Notes under the pieces: generated by a model
What the model was told of the DNA's origin: nothing
The model's input: only the letters and a program-made list of their open reading frames with translations
The model's database searches: none
Program-made: the position numbers and the translations under genes
Source of the DNA: Blastomyces gilchristii SLH14081
Taxonomy: Eukaryota; Ascomycota; Eurotiomycetes; Onygenales; Ajellomycetaceae
Length of the DNA stretch: 64,000 nucleotides
Assembly: GCF_000003855.2 (NCBI RefSeq)
Contig: NW_003101676.1
Location: 1,424,720-1,488,719 of the forward strand
Reading direction: 5' to 3'
Shown: one piece after another, positions 1-10,997 of the stretch
How positions within the stretch are numbered: position 1 is the stretch's first letter
Layout: every line of letters begins with the position of its first letter

Positions 1-996
1 GCTAGCCTTTTAAGTGGAAAGATTTTTGCCAACGATTTTTTTCTTTTATTCCTTTTAAACTTTCCCTTAAGTCTGAGCTCCCTCTGATTTCGTTGTGCCT
101 TGTCTTCCAGAGGGTGTTCTGCTACATGTTGCTGAGATTGCAAGTAAAAGCAATAAATCGTTCCGATCCTCGTTCTACGCCAGCCAGTGGCTAGTTTGTA
201 GAATATTTATACTAAGATCTGGATCAGTTATATCCGCAGGGGGGTTGGACACTGCTCCTTTCTTGTTACCTCGACTGTTAGAAAACTAATAAAGCACAGC
301 ATACCTGATCATGATCTCCGGTTGACGTGGCATGGCGGAAATAAAGGAAGGTTACCAAGGTTGATGATATGTGTCAATTTAAATAAATATGGACGGATAA
401 TTCACATAGGAATATAGAAAAATGAAGCATGAACTATAGATATATATATAGATCAACATCGTCGAAATCGGGCTAATGGAAATAGGGGTGAGAGCCCAGC
501 CGACGTACTAGTATAATAGTATTGGTGACAAAAAATAATGTTTGGAAAGGAGATAGACTTTCTTAAACCCACGGGAAGGAAAATACAAATTGAGACCAAG
601 CCAAAAACGAGATATTAGAGTCCAGAAAGAAAGAAAAAAAAGACAAAACGCCGACGCTGAAATGCTATATGCGTGATTAGATGAGTAGGGAAGATTTATA
701 TATATTAATCTGTAGGAGGGGGATGATAGTCGTAAATTCGTAAACAGGGTGAACAAAATGGAGTGGTTTTAAGGGGCTAAAAGTATGCGAGGAGTGAAAA
801 ATCACAAAAGGAAAAAAGGAAACAAGGAAACACAAAACGAAAATCCGAGAACTCCACCGGTCCCCTTTAGTTACCACCTCTCCCCTGTTTCTTTCGCAAA
901 ACGGTGAGATAGAAAAGTTTGGAGAAAAGAGTAAAACCAAAAAAGAAAAGGCAAATGCTAGAGCTATGAAAAACAAGAGGACCAAAAGGATTCATT
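1..996. other. Intergenic, no gene recognised
   Basis: Short frames occur on both strands but none shows a domain, a convincing start or splice signals. Base composition is ordinary, with several purine-rich runs between about 600 and 960 that lie downstream of the BTB gene and may form part of its 3' untranslated region. I see no RNA gene here. Confidence 0.5.
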
Positions 997-2602
997 TCAC
1001 ATCATCCGATACACCAAATCCGATGCCAATTCTCCCAACGCATCCAGTAGATCCCTGAAACCCATTTGCATCATATCCATCGATTCCATACTAGCTGCCT
1101 CGGGCGTCCGGGGTTGGTAGCTTGCCAGCTCCCTCACCTTACACGCAGCATAGTGCGTGACCAACTTCCGCAGCTCGTTCTGCCTGTGCGCGTTCGGATC
1201 CGGGCTCGTCAGCGAGAAGACCGGGTCATCGCGCTTGGTTCTCGTGAATGTAAAGTGCAGCAACTGGATAACGGCGGCGGCACTGGTTGGGGAGAGATGG
1301 TCTGCTGTTTTCGTGGAGAGCGGGAAGGAGACGAGGTCTCGATGGAGTTTTTTTAGGGTGAGTTGGGCGAGGGTTGGGATTAGGAAGCGCGTGGCGAAGA
1401 CGTATAGTTTGGCGTGGAAGAGGAGGTAGGGGGCTGGTTCGTTGCCGGAGACTGCGATGCCGTAGCCGGGGGTGTTTCGAGAGAGGGGCGAGGGAAGGGC
1501 CATACCGCCCGACGTGCGCTGGTGGTGGATGTATTGTAAGGAAGCGAATTCGCCCCACAAGCCTAGGCCACGGGATTTAGGGGAGATGAAGGAGCCCTGA
1601 AAGGCTGGACCAAGTTTGGGCATTTCAGGTTTCGGGGTTGCTTCGAAGTCGAACCAGTCGGGGGCGGCGGAGACAGCTTCTGATGGAGGGATGTGAGGTG
1701 TTGCTGCTGCTATTTCTTCGGGGTTCGTGGGCTCTGCTTCTTCTGCTGCTGTTTCTCCTGCCTCTTGTTGCGCCAGCTCGTTTTCATCCTTTTGATCCCC
1801 CGTCATTTGGGGTGGTGTTCTTGGAGGCGTCATGTTAGCTGCTGCACCCTCTTCAAGGTCCTGAGCTGCTTTTCCTCCTTTTTGCTTTTTCTTCCCCTTT
1901 TTCCCCTTCTTCCCCTTGCCAGAGTCCCCTGCTTGATTCCCGTCTTCATCTTGTTCTTCTACCTTATCTCCTCCTGCTGCTGCAACGCCTTCTCCTTCCC
2001 CTCCTCCTGCCGCAATATCCTGCGGTTCTTCTCCTGGCTGGGGTGTGACGGGCGGAGATGGTGCCGGAGGTCGAATAGCAGAAGCTAATGGCGGTGCCAT
2101 TCCCGCATTCCCTTGGCTATCCCTGCGTCCAATCGGGGTGACTCTCGGATTGGGCACTGTGTAGTCTCCCGTATAGGCATACTCGCAGAAACCGACGAAG
2201 GTCTCGACATCTTCTTCCTCTAGGACTGCGATCCGGTGCCGCGATTCGCGCGTGTGGCCATTGTTCATTAACTCATCGAGGCGTTGGGAGACATGTTTGG
2301 CAAGGCCAGACTGGATGGTGAGTTTTGTATGATCTGGCCCAACGAGGAATGTGAAGGAAGGCGAATGAACAATGCTGTTGTGTCCAATGATGGAGAAGAG
2401 TGATGCGTCAGCGGGAAGTCTGTCATTGCAGAGTGGATTTATATGTTAAAGCCCGCTTGAGCGCGTGTAGTTGAGCTAATGCCACAAAAAGTGCAGAATT
2501 GATCGGAAGGGGTGCTAGAGAGAGCCTTATCACGGTATAGGTGTGTGTGTATATGACCCTTTTTTCAACATACCTATGAAAGTCTGGTAAGGGAGCTGTC
2601 AT
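997..2602 (-). CDS. BTB/POZ domain protein
   Basis: Two-exon gene. The start codon at 2602-2600 begins a 29-nt first exon (reads MTAPLPDFHR) ending at 2574 before a GTATGT donor. The acceptor CAG precedes 2419, so the intron is 2420-2573 and the joined frame codes 483 residues. Residues about 10-95 look like a fungal BTB fold: DASLFSIIGHNSIVHSPSF, then the conserved tail DVETFVGFCEYAYTGDY. A low-complexity middle follows, with an acidic/Ala stretch and a Lys/Gly tract (GKKGKKGKKKQKG, near residues 178-192). The C-terminal 200 residues (LYVFATRFLIPTLAQLTLKKL) are helical and also typical of fungal BTB proteins. BTB domains dimerise or bind partners such as Cul3; the specific role is unknown. 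The long internal frame alone would miss the N-terminal half of the BTB domain. Confidence 0.85.
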
Positions 2603-4307
2603 CTTGACATCAAAAAGTAGTAAAATATGTCCTGGCAAAAAATCGCACGCAATATTGTCGTTCGTAAAATACAAACTCCCCTTTCCTTTTGCGCTGTCAG
2701 GAAAAGGTGGGAAAAAATAAAAATAAAAATAAAAACGAAGAGAATTTATGTGAAAAGAAATCACGATGAGCAAGCAAAGGCTTGAGAGCCTTTATCCTGC
2801 ACTCGCTATCAATAAATAATACAGCGAAGCAACGTCGCCTCTCCTCTGGTCGGCCCAACAACAACCACGCCTGCTTCCATAAATAAGGGGACAGCAGGCG
2901 TGATGTTAATTATGCCCGGTTCCCCTCGACAGTCTCATCGCTAGTTCATCGAAACACCTGCAGTCATCGCATCAGAGACAACGTCACAGGCATCCACCAC
3001 AGTGCGTACGGGGAAGGCGTTGATAGACAGAGCGGAACCCGCTTGTGAAGCAGGGCAACCAGTTAACTCGCTGTCGTGGCAGGCTATCAAGTAGCCCCAT
3101 CTGCGATAACTTAACTTACCACTAAAATGAATGGTGCTCGGGTTCCCTCTTTGAAACTCCCAGGGAAAAAGAGGATAAGGGCGCCTGAGACACCATTTTT
3201 AAGCGGTCAAAAGCCGCTCCGTTAGGTACATAGTTCTGCGGAAATGCAGGGCTCGCATTTTTGTGTGTGTGCCCGGCTTGAGATATGTGTTCACGCCTTC
3301 TTTTTCAGATCATTCGGGGCACTCATGTTGGTGGTGATGGTGATGCTTGGTCCGCCTTTGCGCTCAGGGCTGCTCGGGTCGCCATTCTCTCTCGCAGGCC
3401 TGACCCTTCCCAGCGGTGCAATTTGCTGCTCCACGACGTCATGAATAAGCGGCCAGCCAGTCGCTTGATGGGAGCCAGTTCTACCGCTGTTGTTTGGATC
3501 TAGCTACGTGGCGCGTTCGGCAGGAAGAACGAACGAATCCTCAAACAGCCGCACCAGCTAGCTTAGCCATATGTGGGCTAAATACTGCAGTTGTTCCTAG
3601 TTGTTAGTGTAGTTCGTTGCTAGTGGGAAATGAATGGATGTTTATTTGGCTGACCGTGTGTAGGGTGATTGGGCTGCGGCGCTACATTCTGGGGAGTGAA
3701 GTTGCATCCTGGTGCTGTTAGTTGTTGATTGATGCCCGATTGCTGTCCTGTGGATGGGAACAAAGTGGATGCCCCACTTGGTTATTTAGGCCGGGCTCAT
3801 GTCCGCTAAGGACGGTGTGCTTTTAACCTGCTGGTAGGGTAGGGTAGATATGCCGGCTCTATTTGAGATTCATCTTACAAATAGAAGCCAACCCCCTCGT
3901 AGATATTTTAAATGCAGAGTGTTCCGTCTCATAATAGTTGGCTCTGATGTTTGTGTTCCTACATATAAGGAGCCACGCTGAGAAAAATGGATACTTCGAG
4001 ATTAGCAGAAAAAGCAAAACCGACCCCGTCAAGCAGCTCGAGGACCAGTTTACGGATGGAGCGGTGAAGGGTTCCAGATCCAGCACTAGCCGGTGATATA
4101 TCATATCATTCTCTTGCAAATATGTGAGGACTAGACATAGCTTGGTGGTTTGTTCTAACAAGTCTTCATGTCAAAAAGGGGATAATCGCCACCGATGAAC
4201 AGAGCTGAAATCATCCCTCAGGTTCTATTCAAATGGTATATGCATTAACATGGTAGATAGTTATCAGAACAACAAAAAGAAATAGAAACAGGTTTCCCGT
4301 AATCTGA
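2603..4307. other. Intergenic, no gene recognised
   Basis: About 1.7 kb between two minus-strand genes. The longest frames (3244-3503 +, 3859-4161 -) have no domain, no splice context and no recognisable homology. The part next to 2603 should hold the BTB promoter, but I cannot assign a TATA box or operator. No tRNA-like structure was seen. Confidence 0.5.
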
Positions 4308-5168
4308 CTAATGTATCAATCTCAGGTTCTTTCCAGGCTCCCAGTCCCGCAACCCGTCTCGAATGTTATACCAAAATCTCAATCTCACACACTGCTTTCT
4401 TGCCTCCTCAATATCACCTTGATTAAACGCATTCCCCAGGCTTGTAACACATCCCTTAATCCTCTCCTCATTCTCGTCCTTCAATCGCGCAACGATAATC
4501 TCATCCTGTGCCTCCTCAATGATCTCCTGGACTTCAAGCGTCTGCATCAACGTCTCCATATCTTGAGGGTGATCCTTGGCACCATCTTCCGCTGTCACGT
4601 CGATGCCGTGCTGAGAGGCGAGAAGATACTGGGCACGGCTCAATGGATCAGAAAGAGCACGGTATGCTTCATTGATGCGAGCGGAGAGTGCTTCTGCACT
4701 CTGTTTCTTTGGGCCTGGCGGATACTTATCAGGATGTGCGCGGCCTTGAAGGCGCAGAAATTCCTGTCGGAGGTCGGGAACGGAGATGTCGAAGGGGCCC
4801 TTGGGTGGTGGGTTGGGAATGGTGTTGGGGAAGATGGAGTAGTGGGTAGAGATATCTGGGGGTTTGTTGATCAGAGAGTCAGCTTCACCTGTCGAGTTTT
4901 TCTCGGCATTCTGGGACGTAGGTGGCTCGGATATAGCGGAGGTGTTCGGGGGCGGATTGGACGCTGGGTTCGCATTGGCACCGGCTAATAGTCTGCGAGA
5001 GTCATGGAAATTCCGAATCGCGAGGGACGGTCGCCATGTCTTATGCTGACAGAATATGCATATATTGTTTCTGGCAGCTGGAAAAGAAGTATTGCGCGTT
5101 ACAGAACGTGCTGGAGATGCCCCTATTCGCCGAAGGGCGGCGGCGGAGGAGAGGAGCGTCCTCGGCAT
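4308..5168 (-). CDS. jac1: Mitochondrial J-protein co-chaperone, Jac1/HscB type
   Basis: Single-exon gene of 286 residues counted from the ATG at 5168 (MPRTLLSS); the open frame runs further upstream but only reaches a TTG. The Arg/Ser-rich, acid-poor N-terminus fits a mitochondrial presequence. The J domain starts near residue 110 (HYSIFPNTIPNPPPKGPFDI) and carries the HPD signature at residues 145-147 (GRAHPDKYPPGP), then ARINEAYRALSDPLSRAQYL. The C-terminal helical part (LMQTLEVQEIIEEAQ to VRLRFWYNIRDGL) matches the HscB oligomerisation/scaffold-binding domain. The family passes the Isu scaffold to a mitochondrial Hsp70 for Fe-S cluster transfer. A CIFC pair at residues 37-40 recalls the N-terminal cysteines of animal HSCB, but only one pair is present. 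Divergent from the gene starting at 5913. Confidence 0.9.
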   Translation of the reverse strand: MPRTLLSSAAALRRIGASPARSVTRNTSFPAARNNICIFCQHKTWRPSLAIRNFHDSRRLLAGANANPASNPPPNTSAISEPPTSQNAEKNSTGEADSLINKPPDISTHYSIFPNTIPNPPPKGPFDISVPDLRQEFLRLQGRAHPDKYPPGPKKQSAEALSARINEAYRALSDPLSRAQYLLASQHGIDVTAEDGAKDHPQDMETLMQTLEVQEIIEEAQDEIIVARLKDENEERIKGCVTSLGNAFNQGDIEEARKQCVRLRFWYNIRDGLRDWEPGKNLRLIH

Positions 5169-5912
5169 ATTCGCCCGACCCAGCAAGTGGCTGGTGGATA
5201 AACAGAGGGAGCTGACTGCCAATCTCTCGATCTCCTGTAGCAGCTCACTAAATTCCAGTGTGTCCTGTTCAAGTTTCTAACAGAGCAAACGGTTTGCGAA
5301 ATCAACCCAGGAGATATGGGTTGGCGGAGTTGTGAGAATAGAGTCGCGGAGTTCCGTCACTTCTCCGCAAAATTTATTTATTTTATAACTAGAGGCCGCT
5401 TTAGTTACATAATCAGCGCCAAGACCCCCGCCCATCTCTCCGGCTAACAATGCCGACGACAACCAGTTATATACAATTATTCTTGTGTCCTTGCATCCTC
5501 TAACTTGATTCGCATTACGCTGCGTAGGTTTGACACCGGAGAGAAAGAAAATGGCTGAGAATGTGCCTTGCTTTCTGAAATAAAGCATCCGCCGACTCCG
5601 TTCCGACTTCCGTGGGGCTGTCAGAGAGTTCAATGACCCTGCATTTATCATACCGTTAGGGGCAGGTTCTCTCGGACGAACATCGACGAGGGTGTCTGAT
5701 CATATATCGAGCCCACCTCACTACTTGCTGATCCTAGCATTATATTGAGTAGTGGTTCTCGGCTCTCAAACTCGTCTCACCGTTAGTTGCCCATCGCGCA
5801 AAGCGCGCGTCATGGCCTCTGTGTGACGACTCCAAACCCAAGATATACCACCCATTCCATCGGAGCCTCACTTTGTTGTTGGCGTCTTAGCTCAGTAACT
5901 TCACGAGCTGAT
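5169..5912. promoter_or_regulatory. Divergent intergenic region between jac1 and the AIG2-like gene
   Basis: About 740 bp separate the two divergently transcribed start codons, so promoters for both must lie here. I see no clear TATA box or palindromic operator. The frames inside (for example 5277-5651 -) lack domains. Confidence 0.4.
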
Positions 5913-6407
5913 ATGTCTGGAGAAGAAAAGGAGAACGATAGCTCTAAGCCCGCTGGTCTAATAACTTATCATGCCGAAGATCTATCAACAAGATCTGTAT
6001 GCTACGCTCCCGCTGATTGGTATTTAGCAGACTGGCAGAACGATGGACCCAAGAAGGGGTGGTACTTCGTCTACGGCGTTGTTGCCGACGAATATAAACT
6101 TGCAGCGGTCATAGGCGATGAAGAAACCCCCGTTCTTCACAGAGCCAAAGTTCTAGGATACAAGCTCATGTTGTGGGAGGCGCATCTTGCACTGACGGAC
6201 GGATGCTCAACCGCAGAGGTACAAGGAAAGGCGTTCTATGTTGAATCGCCGTTACATGCTCGGAGACTACGGGGATACATGGTGGAAGTTTTGAAGGTGG
6301 AGCCATGTCGAATACACCTGGAGGATGCCGATGAAGGGGTAGTTGATGGCTACGCTTTTATATGGGACGGGCCGATGAATGGGCTCAGGAGTATCCCGGC
6401 GAACTAA
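5913..6407 (+). CDS. Gamma-glutamylcyclotransferase/AIG2-like protein
   Basis: Single-exon gene of 164 residues from the ATG at 5913 (MSGEEKENDSS). An in-frame start exists upstream, but the 42 extra residues look untranslated. The core FVYGVVADEYKLAAVIG (near residues 53-69) aligns with the FVYGTL opening of the gamma-glutamylcyclotransferase/AIG2 fold. GKAFYVESPLHARRLRGYM and VDGYAFIWDG fit its later strands. The family either releases 5-oxoproline from gamma-glutamyl compounds or has unknown substrates. Odd points: the usual YGTL is YGVV, and the YE pair that normally carries the catalytic Glu reads YM, so catalysis is doubtful. The fold assignment is from memory of family patterns; the function is an inference. 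Confidence 0.7.
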   Translation: MSGEEKENDSSKPAGLITYHAEDLSTRSVCYAPADWYLADWQNDGPKKGWYFVYGVVADEYKLAAVIGDEETPVLHRAKVLGYKLMLWEAHLALTDGCSTAEVQGKAFYVESPLHARRLRGYMVEVLKVEPCRIHLEDADEGVVDGYAFIWDGPMNGLRSIPAN

Positions 6408-6694
6408 GATGGTTCTGGGGTATGAATTTACAGGGATATACGGGAATAACTACTGAATCCTCTGGTGTTGCGTAAATGAGCTGTCCCGTTCAGCATGTTT
6501 CAGGCATGACAGTGGGAGTGTTTCATTTTGGGGTCGGTCCATTCTGCTGTGTTTGGCTTCGAGGACCATTTAGTGAATAAATAGGGTATAAATAAATCCG
6601 TAGAATTGTGGTCTTTGACTCGTTGTCTGTTTCTTTCTATCTCCTTGCCCTGTGTGGGAATGTAACAAGAGAAACACCCCTCTAAATACAAATA

Positions 6695-7012
6695 CTAGTA
6701 ATACCTAAGGAAACGCAAAATTACCTTGGTCTGATACGTCCCATTACAAGCAAAAGGGGCGAGACCTTGAAATATACGCATAGTAGACCAATAACGAACG
6801 ATCGATACCATAAATACCCAGCGCCCGCCGCCAGAACCGCCCGCATCATCCTGGCCCGCAGACTCCCCCTCGCCCACCACTGCCGCTTCATCGTCCAGCT
6901 TCGAGATGCGGGCAGGGAAATTCAGAGCAGCAATCGACAGGGCAAAGGCTGTATATCTCAAGAAAAACCATTGGTATGTAACACTCCGACAAAGGACTCT
7001 AAGAAATTGCAT
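6695..7012 (-). CDS. Uncertain small membrane protein
   Basis: A 105-codon frame whose composition looks coding. A hydrophobic segment (WFFLRYTAFALSIAALNF) is followed by an acidic/Gly/Ser linker and a second hydrophobic segment (RWVFMVSIVRYWSTMRIF). The first codon of the open frame is at 7012. An upstream exon is possible because a GTAAGA donor lies on the minus strand near 7071, but I could not find a convincing ATG. I do not recognise the family. It overlaps the region where the first exon of the divergent F-box gene would be expected, so one of the two models is incomplete. Confidence 0.35.
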   Translation of the reverse strand: MQFLRVLCRSVTYQWFFLRYTAFALSIAALNFPARISKLDDEAAVVGEGESAGQDDAGGSGGGRWVFMVSIVRYWSTMRIFQGLAPFACNGTYQTKVILRFLRYY

Positions 7013-7100
7013 ATATCAAAAATCCTCCGTTCCAATGAGATAGAACTAGCTTGAGAAACGAATCTTACGTTCACATATTTATTATTCGTGTAGGTAGGTA

Positions 7101-8386
7101 TTGAGCTCACTGACCAAAAAGTTTGCTTGTCGTAGTGACGATGATATTCCGCCCGTCGTCACCTCGTCGTGCTGGGACCGGCTCCCAGTTGAGATCCTGA
7201 TCAGCATCTTCGGCCGTTGTCGATTGCAGGATGTGGTTAATTTGAGACTGGCCTCCCGAGCCTTCAACACCCTCATAGATGCCCACGAACAGGCCATATC
7301 GCGGGAATACCTACGATTGCGGAGGCATGGGAGTTTGCCATCGCCGATCAACGAATTAAAAGAATATACAAGAGAGCCGGAGGATGATGTGATTCTTCTT
7401 TCGGATCTGTTCCCGCCACCGAAGATTGAAAATCGCACCCAATATGCGTATTCGTTTAGGTACCTGTGGAGCTTGCGGAGGAGGCAGGGGGTGTGTTCGA
7501 AACTAGCACACTATCTCGCAGAGAGTGTGTTGGATAGATACTTGCGGGATCCTACTCATAAAGCAACATTTACCTCCAAGAAAGACCTTCAGGTTTGCCA
7601 TGAAGGCGGCACAGCGCAGTTGCAATTCAAGCTTACGCCCCTCATGTGAGTTATATAAAACACTCGATGATTTGCTCCCCCTCGTCATTACCCACCTGCC
7701 TCATTTTTTCACTATACTATTGTTGTAACTACATAACTAATAACAACTCCCCAAGGTTTTACACTCTCTTCTTCCTCGAAACTTACGCGCAGGCCCGCTA
7801 CGAACTCCAATCCAAGCTCTATGCCACATATAAGGCCGGCCGACTCCCCGTCGCCATCCAGCCCATTGACCGCACTCTAATGTTCCGCAAACTTCAAGCC
7901 AAAATCGTCAGTAGCCCTCCATTCACCAACACCCCGACCCTCGTGTCCACCCACCATTGCATCCGCCTCCTTGTCACCTACCTCCGATTCGCCCTTTCCC
8001 CCGAGCCGCCCTTTCACATGCCCTGCGATCCGTGGATCAGCATGCTGCTCACCACTTCCGGCCTGGGCCGCATTGCCGAATTCTTCGCCGCTGAGAAGGG
8101 ACGGGGCAATAACCAGCGCAGCATGCGGAAGGAGTTCATGCGGAATATGCAGGCGGATTGGGATGCCAGTAGGAACGATGAGCAGGCGTCTAAGGTATAT
8201 GGGAGTGGGGAGGAAAGTAGGAGTCCGCCCAGTGTGCAGGAGATTTGGTTTGAGGCGGCGACGAATGAAATGAAGAACCGCGGGGTTCTGCCGCATAAGA
8301 CAGAGGATTGGGTGTTGGTCAGGGAAGGGATGAAGATTAGTATTGGGTGTCAAAACTGTATAGGGGAGGAAGGGTGGCCAGCATGA
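7101..8386 (+). CDS. F-box protein (5' end unresolved)
   Basis: Two exons, 7101-7645 and 7756-8386, joined across a 110-nt intron (donor GTGAGT, acceptor CAAG) that restores PLMFYTLFFLETYAQ. From 7101 the joined frame gives 391 residues. An F-box lies near residues 24-62 (WDRLPVEILISIFGRC, then LQDVVNLRLASRAFNTLID). The rest is Arg-rich and helical without a recognised substrate domain. F-box proteins link substrates to SCF ubiquitin ligases through Skp1. The first codon in this frame after an upstream stop is TTG, and no ATG occurs before the F-box. Either a short upstream exon carries the start (AG acceptors sit at 7092-7097) or the gene is damaged. Confidence 0.7.
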
Positions 8387-9806
8387 TTATTGCACTGTTT
8401 CCTTGCCTTGGTTCTTCTTATTTCTTTCACATTTTGAATCGGTCGCTTGGGAGTATGAGTAGATGGTTCCTTTTTCCTTTGCTATACAATGCGCCTATCG
8501 CCCGGGGCAAAACGTGTTCATGATCATGATATATGAATAATATTTAGGTTTAACTAGGCGTTAGCTAACTAGTTGGGTTTTGTTCCTTTTCATATGATCT
8601 GATATGTCATTCATTGATGGTGGTGTCAACGTTGAGACCGGTCGTTCAATGCTCTGAGCCTTAAATACCCCTGGTTTCCATCCTGATTTTGACAACTTCT
8701 CAATATTCTTTGAACCTGTTCCTGGCCAATTTCTCCCTGTGGGCGTCCAACCACTCATGCCTGCTACTCAGAAATTCTATCCCACTAGTGATCAACCGGT
8801 AGAGCTACCGTTACCACATTCTTCTTGCTACACGTCGAACCATTGCTTACATCCTTCACCGGTCTAAATTCTGTTTTTCTGTTTTTCTCCCCTTACGCTG
8901 TAAATGATTAAATATTAACAAAAAGGTAGACAATCCATGATCATCGCAGGCATTCAATAAAATAGTGATTGGCCGCACACTCCAGACCCGAGCAACCGTT
9001 ATCACCCATCCATGGATCCAACATGAGCCCTATACTGTCCTAGTCAATCCTTCCGGCCAAGCGAACATCCACCAAGCTTGTCCCCCCCCAAAGGCGGCAC
9101 AGCCCCCTATGAGGCTATTATACCGCAGTAGTTATATACCAGCAGCTGTTTTCCGAGTCACGGGGTTTGCTGTCTGCTTAAATATTTACTGCCCAGCATC
9201 ATCGCATTGCGGCTTTATCAACCTGGCATTCGGGAGATATCACCTGTGACGTCACCGACATTGCCGAGGCAGACTGAGGCAGACTCCGTGAGATTCTTGA
9301 TACATCAAATAACTTCAGGAGTTTCGAACCGAGCGCCAAGTGCTAGTTATTGGGTTTGGTTGGTTATACGAAGACGCGAGGAGCACGATATATATATATC
9401 ACTCCTTTATTTACGGGACTTGAATGCTCTCTCTTGCATCCAACATCCTTCTTCTCAGCTGCAGCGATATAAAACCCCAGCGGAGCCTATATGGGCAGTT
9501 TTAGTTATTGTCAGGCTGTCTTGATATACCTCTCAAACCGTCCTCGATAGATACGGCCAGCTCCACGATTGGAACTTGGGGATACTCGCAAAGCCTTGTC
9601 ATTCGAGGCTTCTTAAACTACTAATTAATAAAGCTCCTCTGGAAATCATTATAAACATACATTGGGGAAACCGCAAGTTGAACACCCAGGCTTGCTCATT
9701 TCCTTGGTCGAGCGTGATTAACAAAATATATTAGCTCCCGCGGGAATTTCGACTTAAATATCGAACAATTCTCACCAAGGAACGCTGCCAAAGTCAGTCA
9801 AAAACT
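8387..9806. other. Intergenic, no gene recognised
   Basis: About 1.4 kb between the F-box gene and the arrestin-like gene. The frames 8561-8758 (-), 8965-9249 (+) and 9207-9524 (+) show no domain. The stretch before 9807 should carry the arrestin promoter; a TATA-like run (atatatatat) occurs near 9390, too far upstream to assign. Confidence 0.45.
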
Positions 9807-10997
9807 ATGCCCGCACTCCGTATTGTGCTTGACAGCGCCCCAGCTGTGTGGTCCCCCGGCTGCATTATTCAGGGCAAAGTCGTTCTAGATTCGTCGGAGG
9901 ATGAAGCGGTATCAAAAATCACCATTCGGTTCTCTGGAAAGGAAAAGACCCTGAAGAAATCAGGGCAGAATTCCCAATACTTTGGCCAGGTCCGGTTCTT
10001 TTCCTACGCTCAGCAATTGTTCCGTGGCAATTACACCCTTTCCGCCTCCAAAAAGTTTGAATGGCCGTTCCAGTTTGTCTTCCCACACAAGATGGAAATG
10101 ACGAAGGATAATTTCTTCCGGGGTCCCAATGATCACTCTCTTCCTCCAACGTTTTACTACGAAACCCCGTTTTTCGCCTCATACACAGTAGATTGCCGAA
10201 TACAATACAAGCTGTCTGCAGAGCTCGAGCGCCCTTCGTCATTCAGTTTGGTATCGGGATACCTTTCCGCAGAAAGGCGGTTACCCTTCATACCCCATCG
10301 ATCAGAACAGTCACCAGCGGTAACGGTCCTATCCATCCCATTTCCCTGGAAAGTCTACAGCAAAAAGATCCTCCCAGAATTCGAAAACTACGAACCAACC
10401 ATGAAAGAAAAAGTAGCCACCGCCTTCACCTCTCGAACCAAACTCCCCAGCTCAGCCTTCAAAATCTACACCCGCTTACCCAGCAAGGCAATCCTGGGCC
10501 AAACAATCCCCATCCTGCTCAGCGCAACCCACCTCCCAGACGAATCCACCACCAAAATCGTCCCCATCATCCGCCTCCGCAGTCTCAGACTAACCATCGA
10601 AATCCGCACAGCAATCTGTGCCTACTCGACCTTCAGCCGAACCGACGACGAGAGAGTGGACCAGACAACCGTCGTCGACCGCTCGAATCTTGACATCCCC
10701 CTGGAACCCCAGCCGTGCAACGTGTCCCAGCTTCTAAACATCATCTGCACACCGTCACTCCCGCCCAGCTTTGTGAGCAATATCGTTAGGCGTAGGTATG
10801 GTTTGGATTTGAAGATCATAGTGGAATGCGCTGGTTGCACGAAGACGATCCGGGCAAGCAGGCCGTCGTTTGAGGTTTTGTCATCGTCCTATTTGCAGTT
10901 ACCCCTTGGCCCACCACCGTCGCTACCGTTGTTGTTTTCAGAGGTGGAGGCGGCAGCGGAGAGGGATGGGGTGGAGTTGCCGGCTTATAGACCTTGA
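9807..10997 (+). CDS. Arrestin-like (alpha-arrestin) protein
   Basis: Intron-free gene of 396 residues beginning MPALRIVLDSAPAVWSPGC. The N-terminal beta-sandwich pattern of fungal arrestin-like proteins is clear: VWSPGCIIQGKVVLDSSEDE, then ITIRFSGKEKT, then FEWPFQFVFPH and ASYTVDCRIQYKLSAEL. The second half (SKAILGQTIPILLSATHLP and TPSLPPSFVSNIVRRRYGLD) fits the C-terminal arrestin lobe. It ends ELPAYRP, close to the LPxY/PPxY motifs that recruit Rsp5-type ubiquitin ligases to membrane cargo. Length is short compared with the Art/Cre-D group, so the tail region for ligase binding is minimal. The likely role is adaptor-type trafficking; cargo unknown. Codon use turns sharply C-rich around 10,380-10,720. 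Confidence 0.75.
   Translation: MPALRIVLDSAPAVWSPGCIIQGKVVLDSSEDEAVSKITIRFSGKEKTLKKSGQNSQYFGQVRFFSYAQQLFRGNYTLSASKKFEWPFQFVFPHKMEMTKDNFFRGPNDHSLPPTFYYETPFFASYTVDCRIQYKLSAELERPSSFSLVSGYLSAERRLPFIPHRSEQSPAVTVLSIPFPWKVYSKKILPEFENYEPTMKEKVATAFTSRTKLPSSAFKIYTRLPSKAILGQTIPILLSATHLPDESTTKIVPIIRLRSLRLTIEIRTAICAYSTFSRTDDERVDQTTVVDRSNLDIPLEPQPCNVSQLLNIICTPSLPPSFVSNIVRRRYGLDLKIIVECAGCTKTIRASRPSFEVLSSSYLQLPLGPPPSLPLLFSEVEAAAERDGVELPAYRP

Noticed and set aside
10193..10693. A 166-codon plus-strand frame inside the arrestin-like gene
   Set aside because: Frame-shifted shadow of the C-rich part of the arrestin-like coding region.
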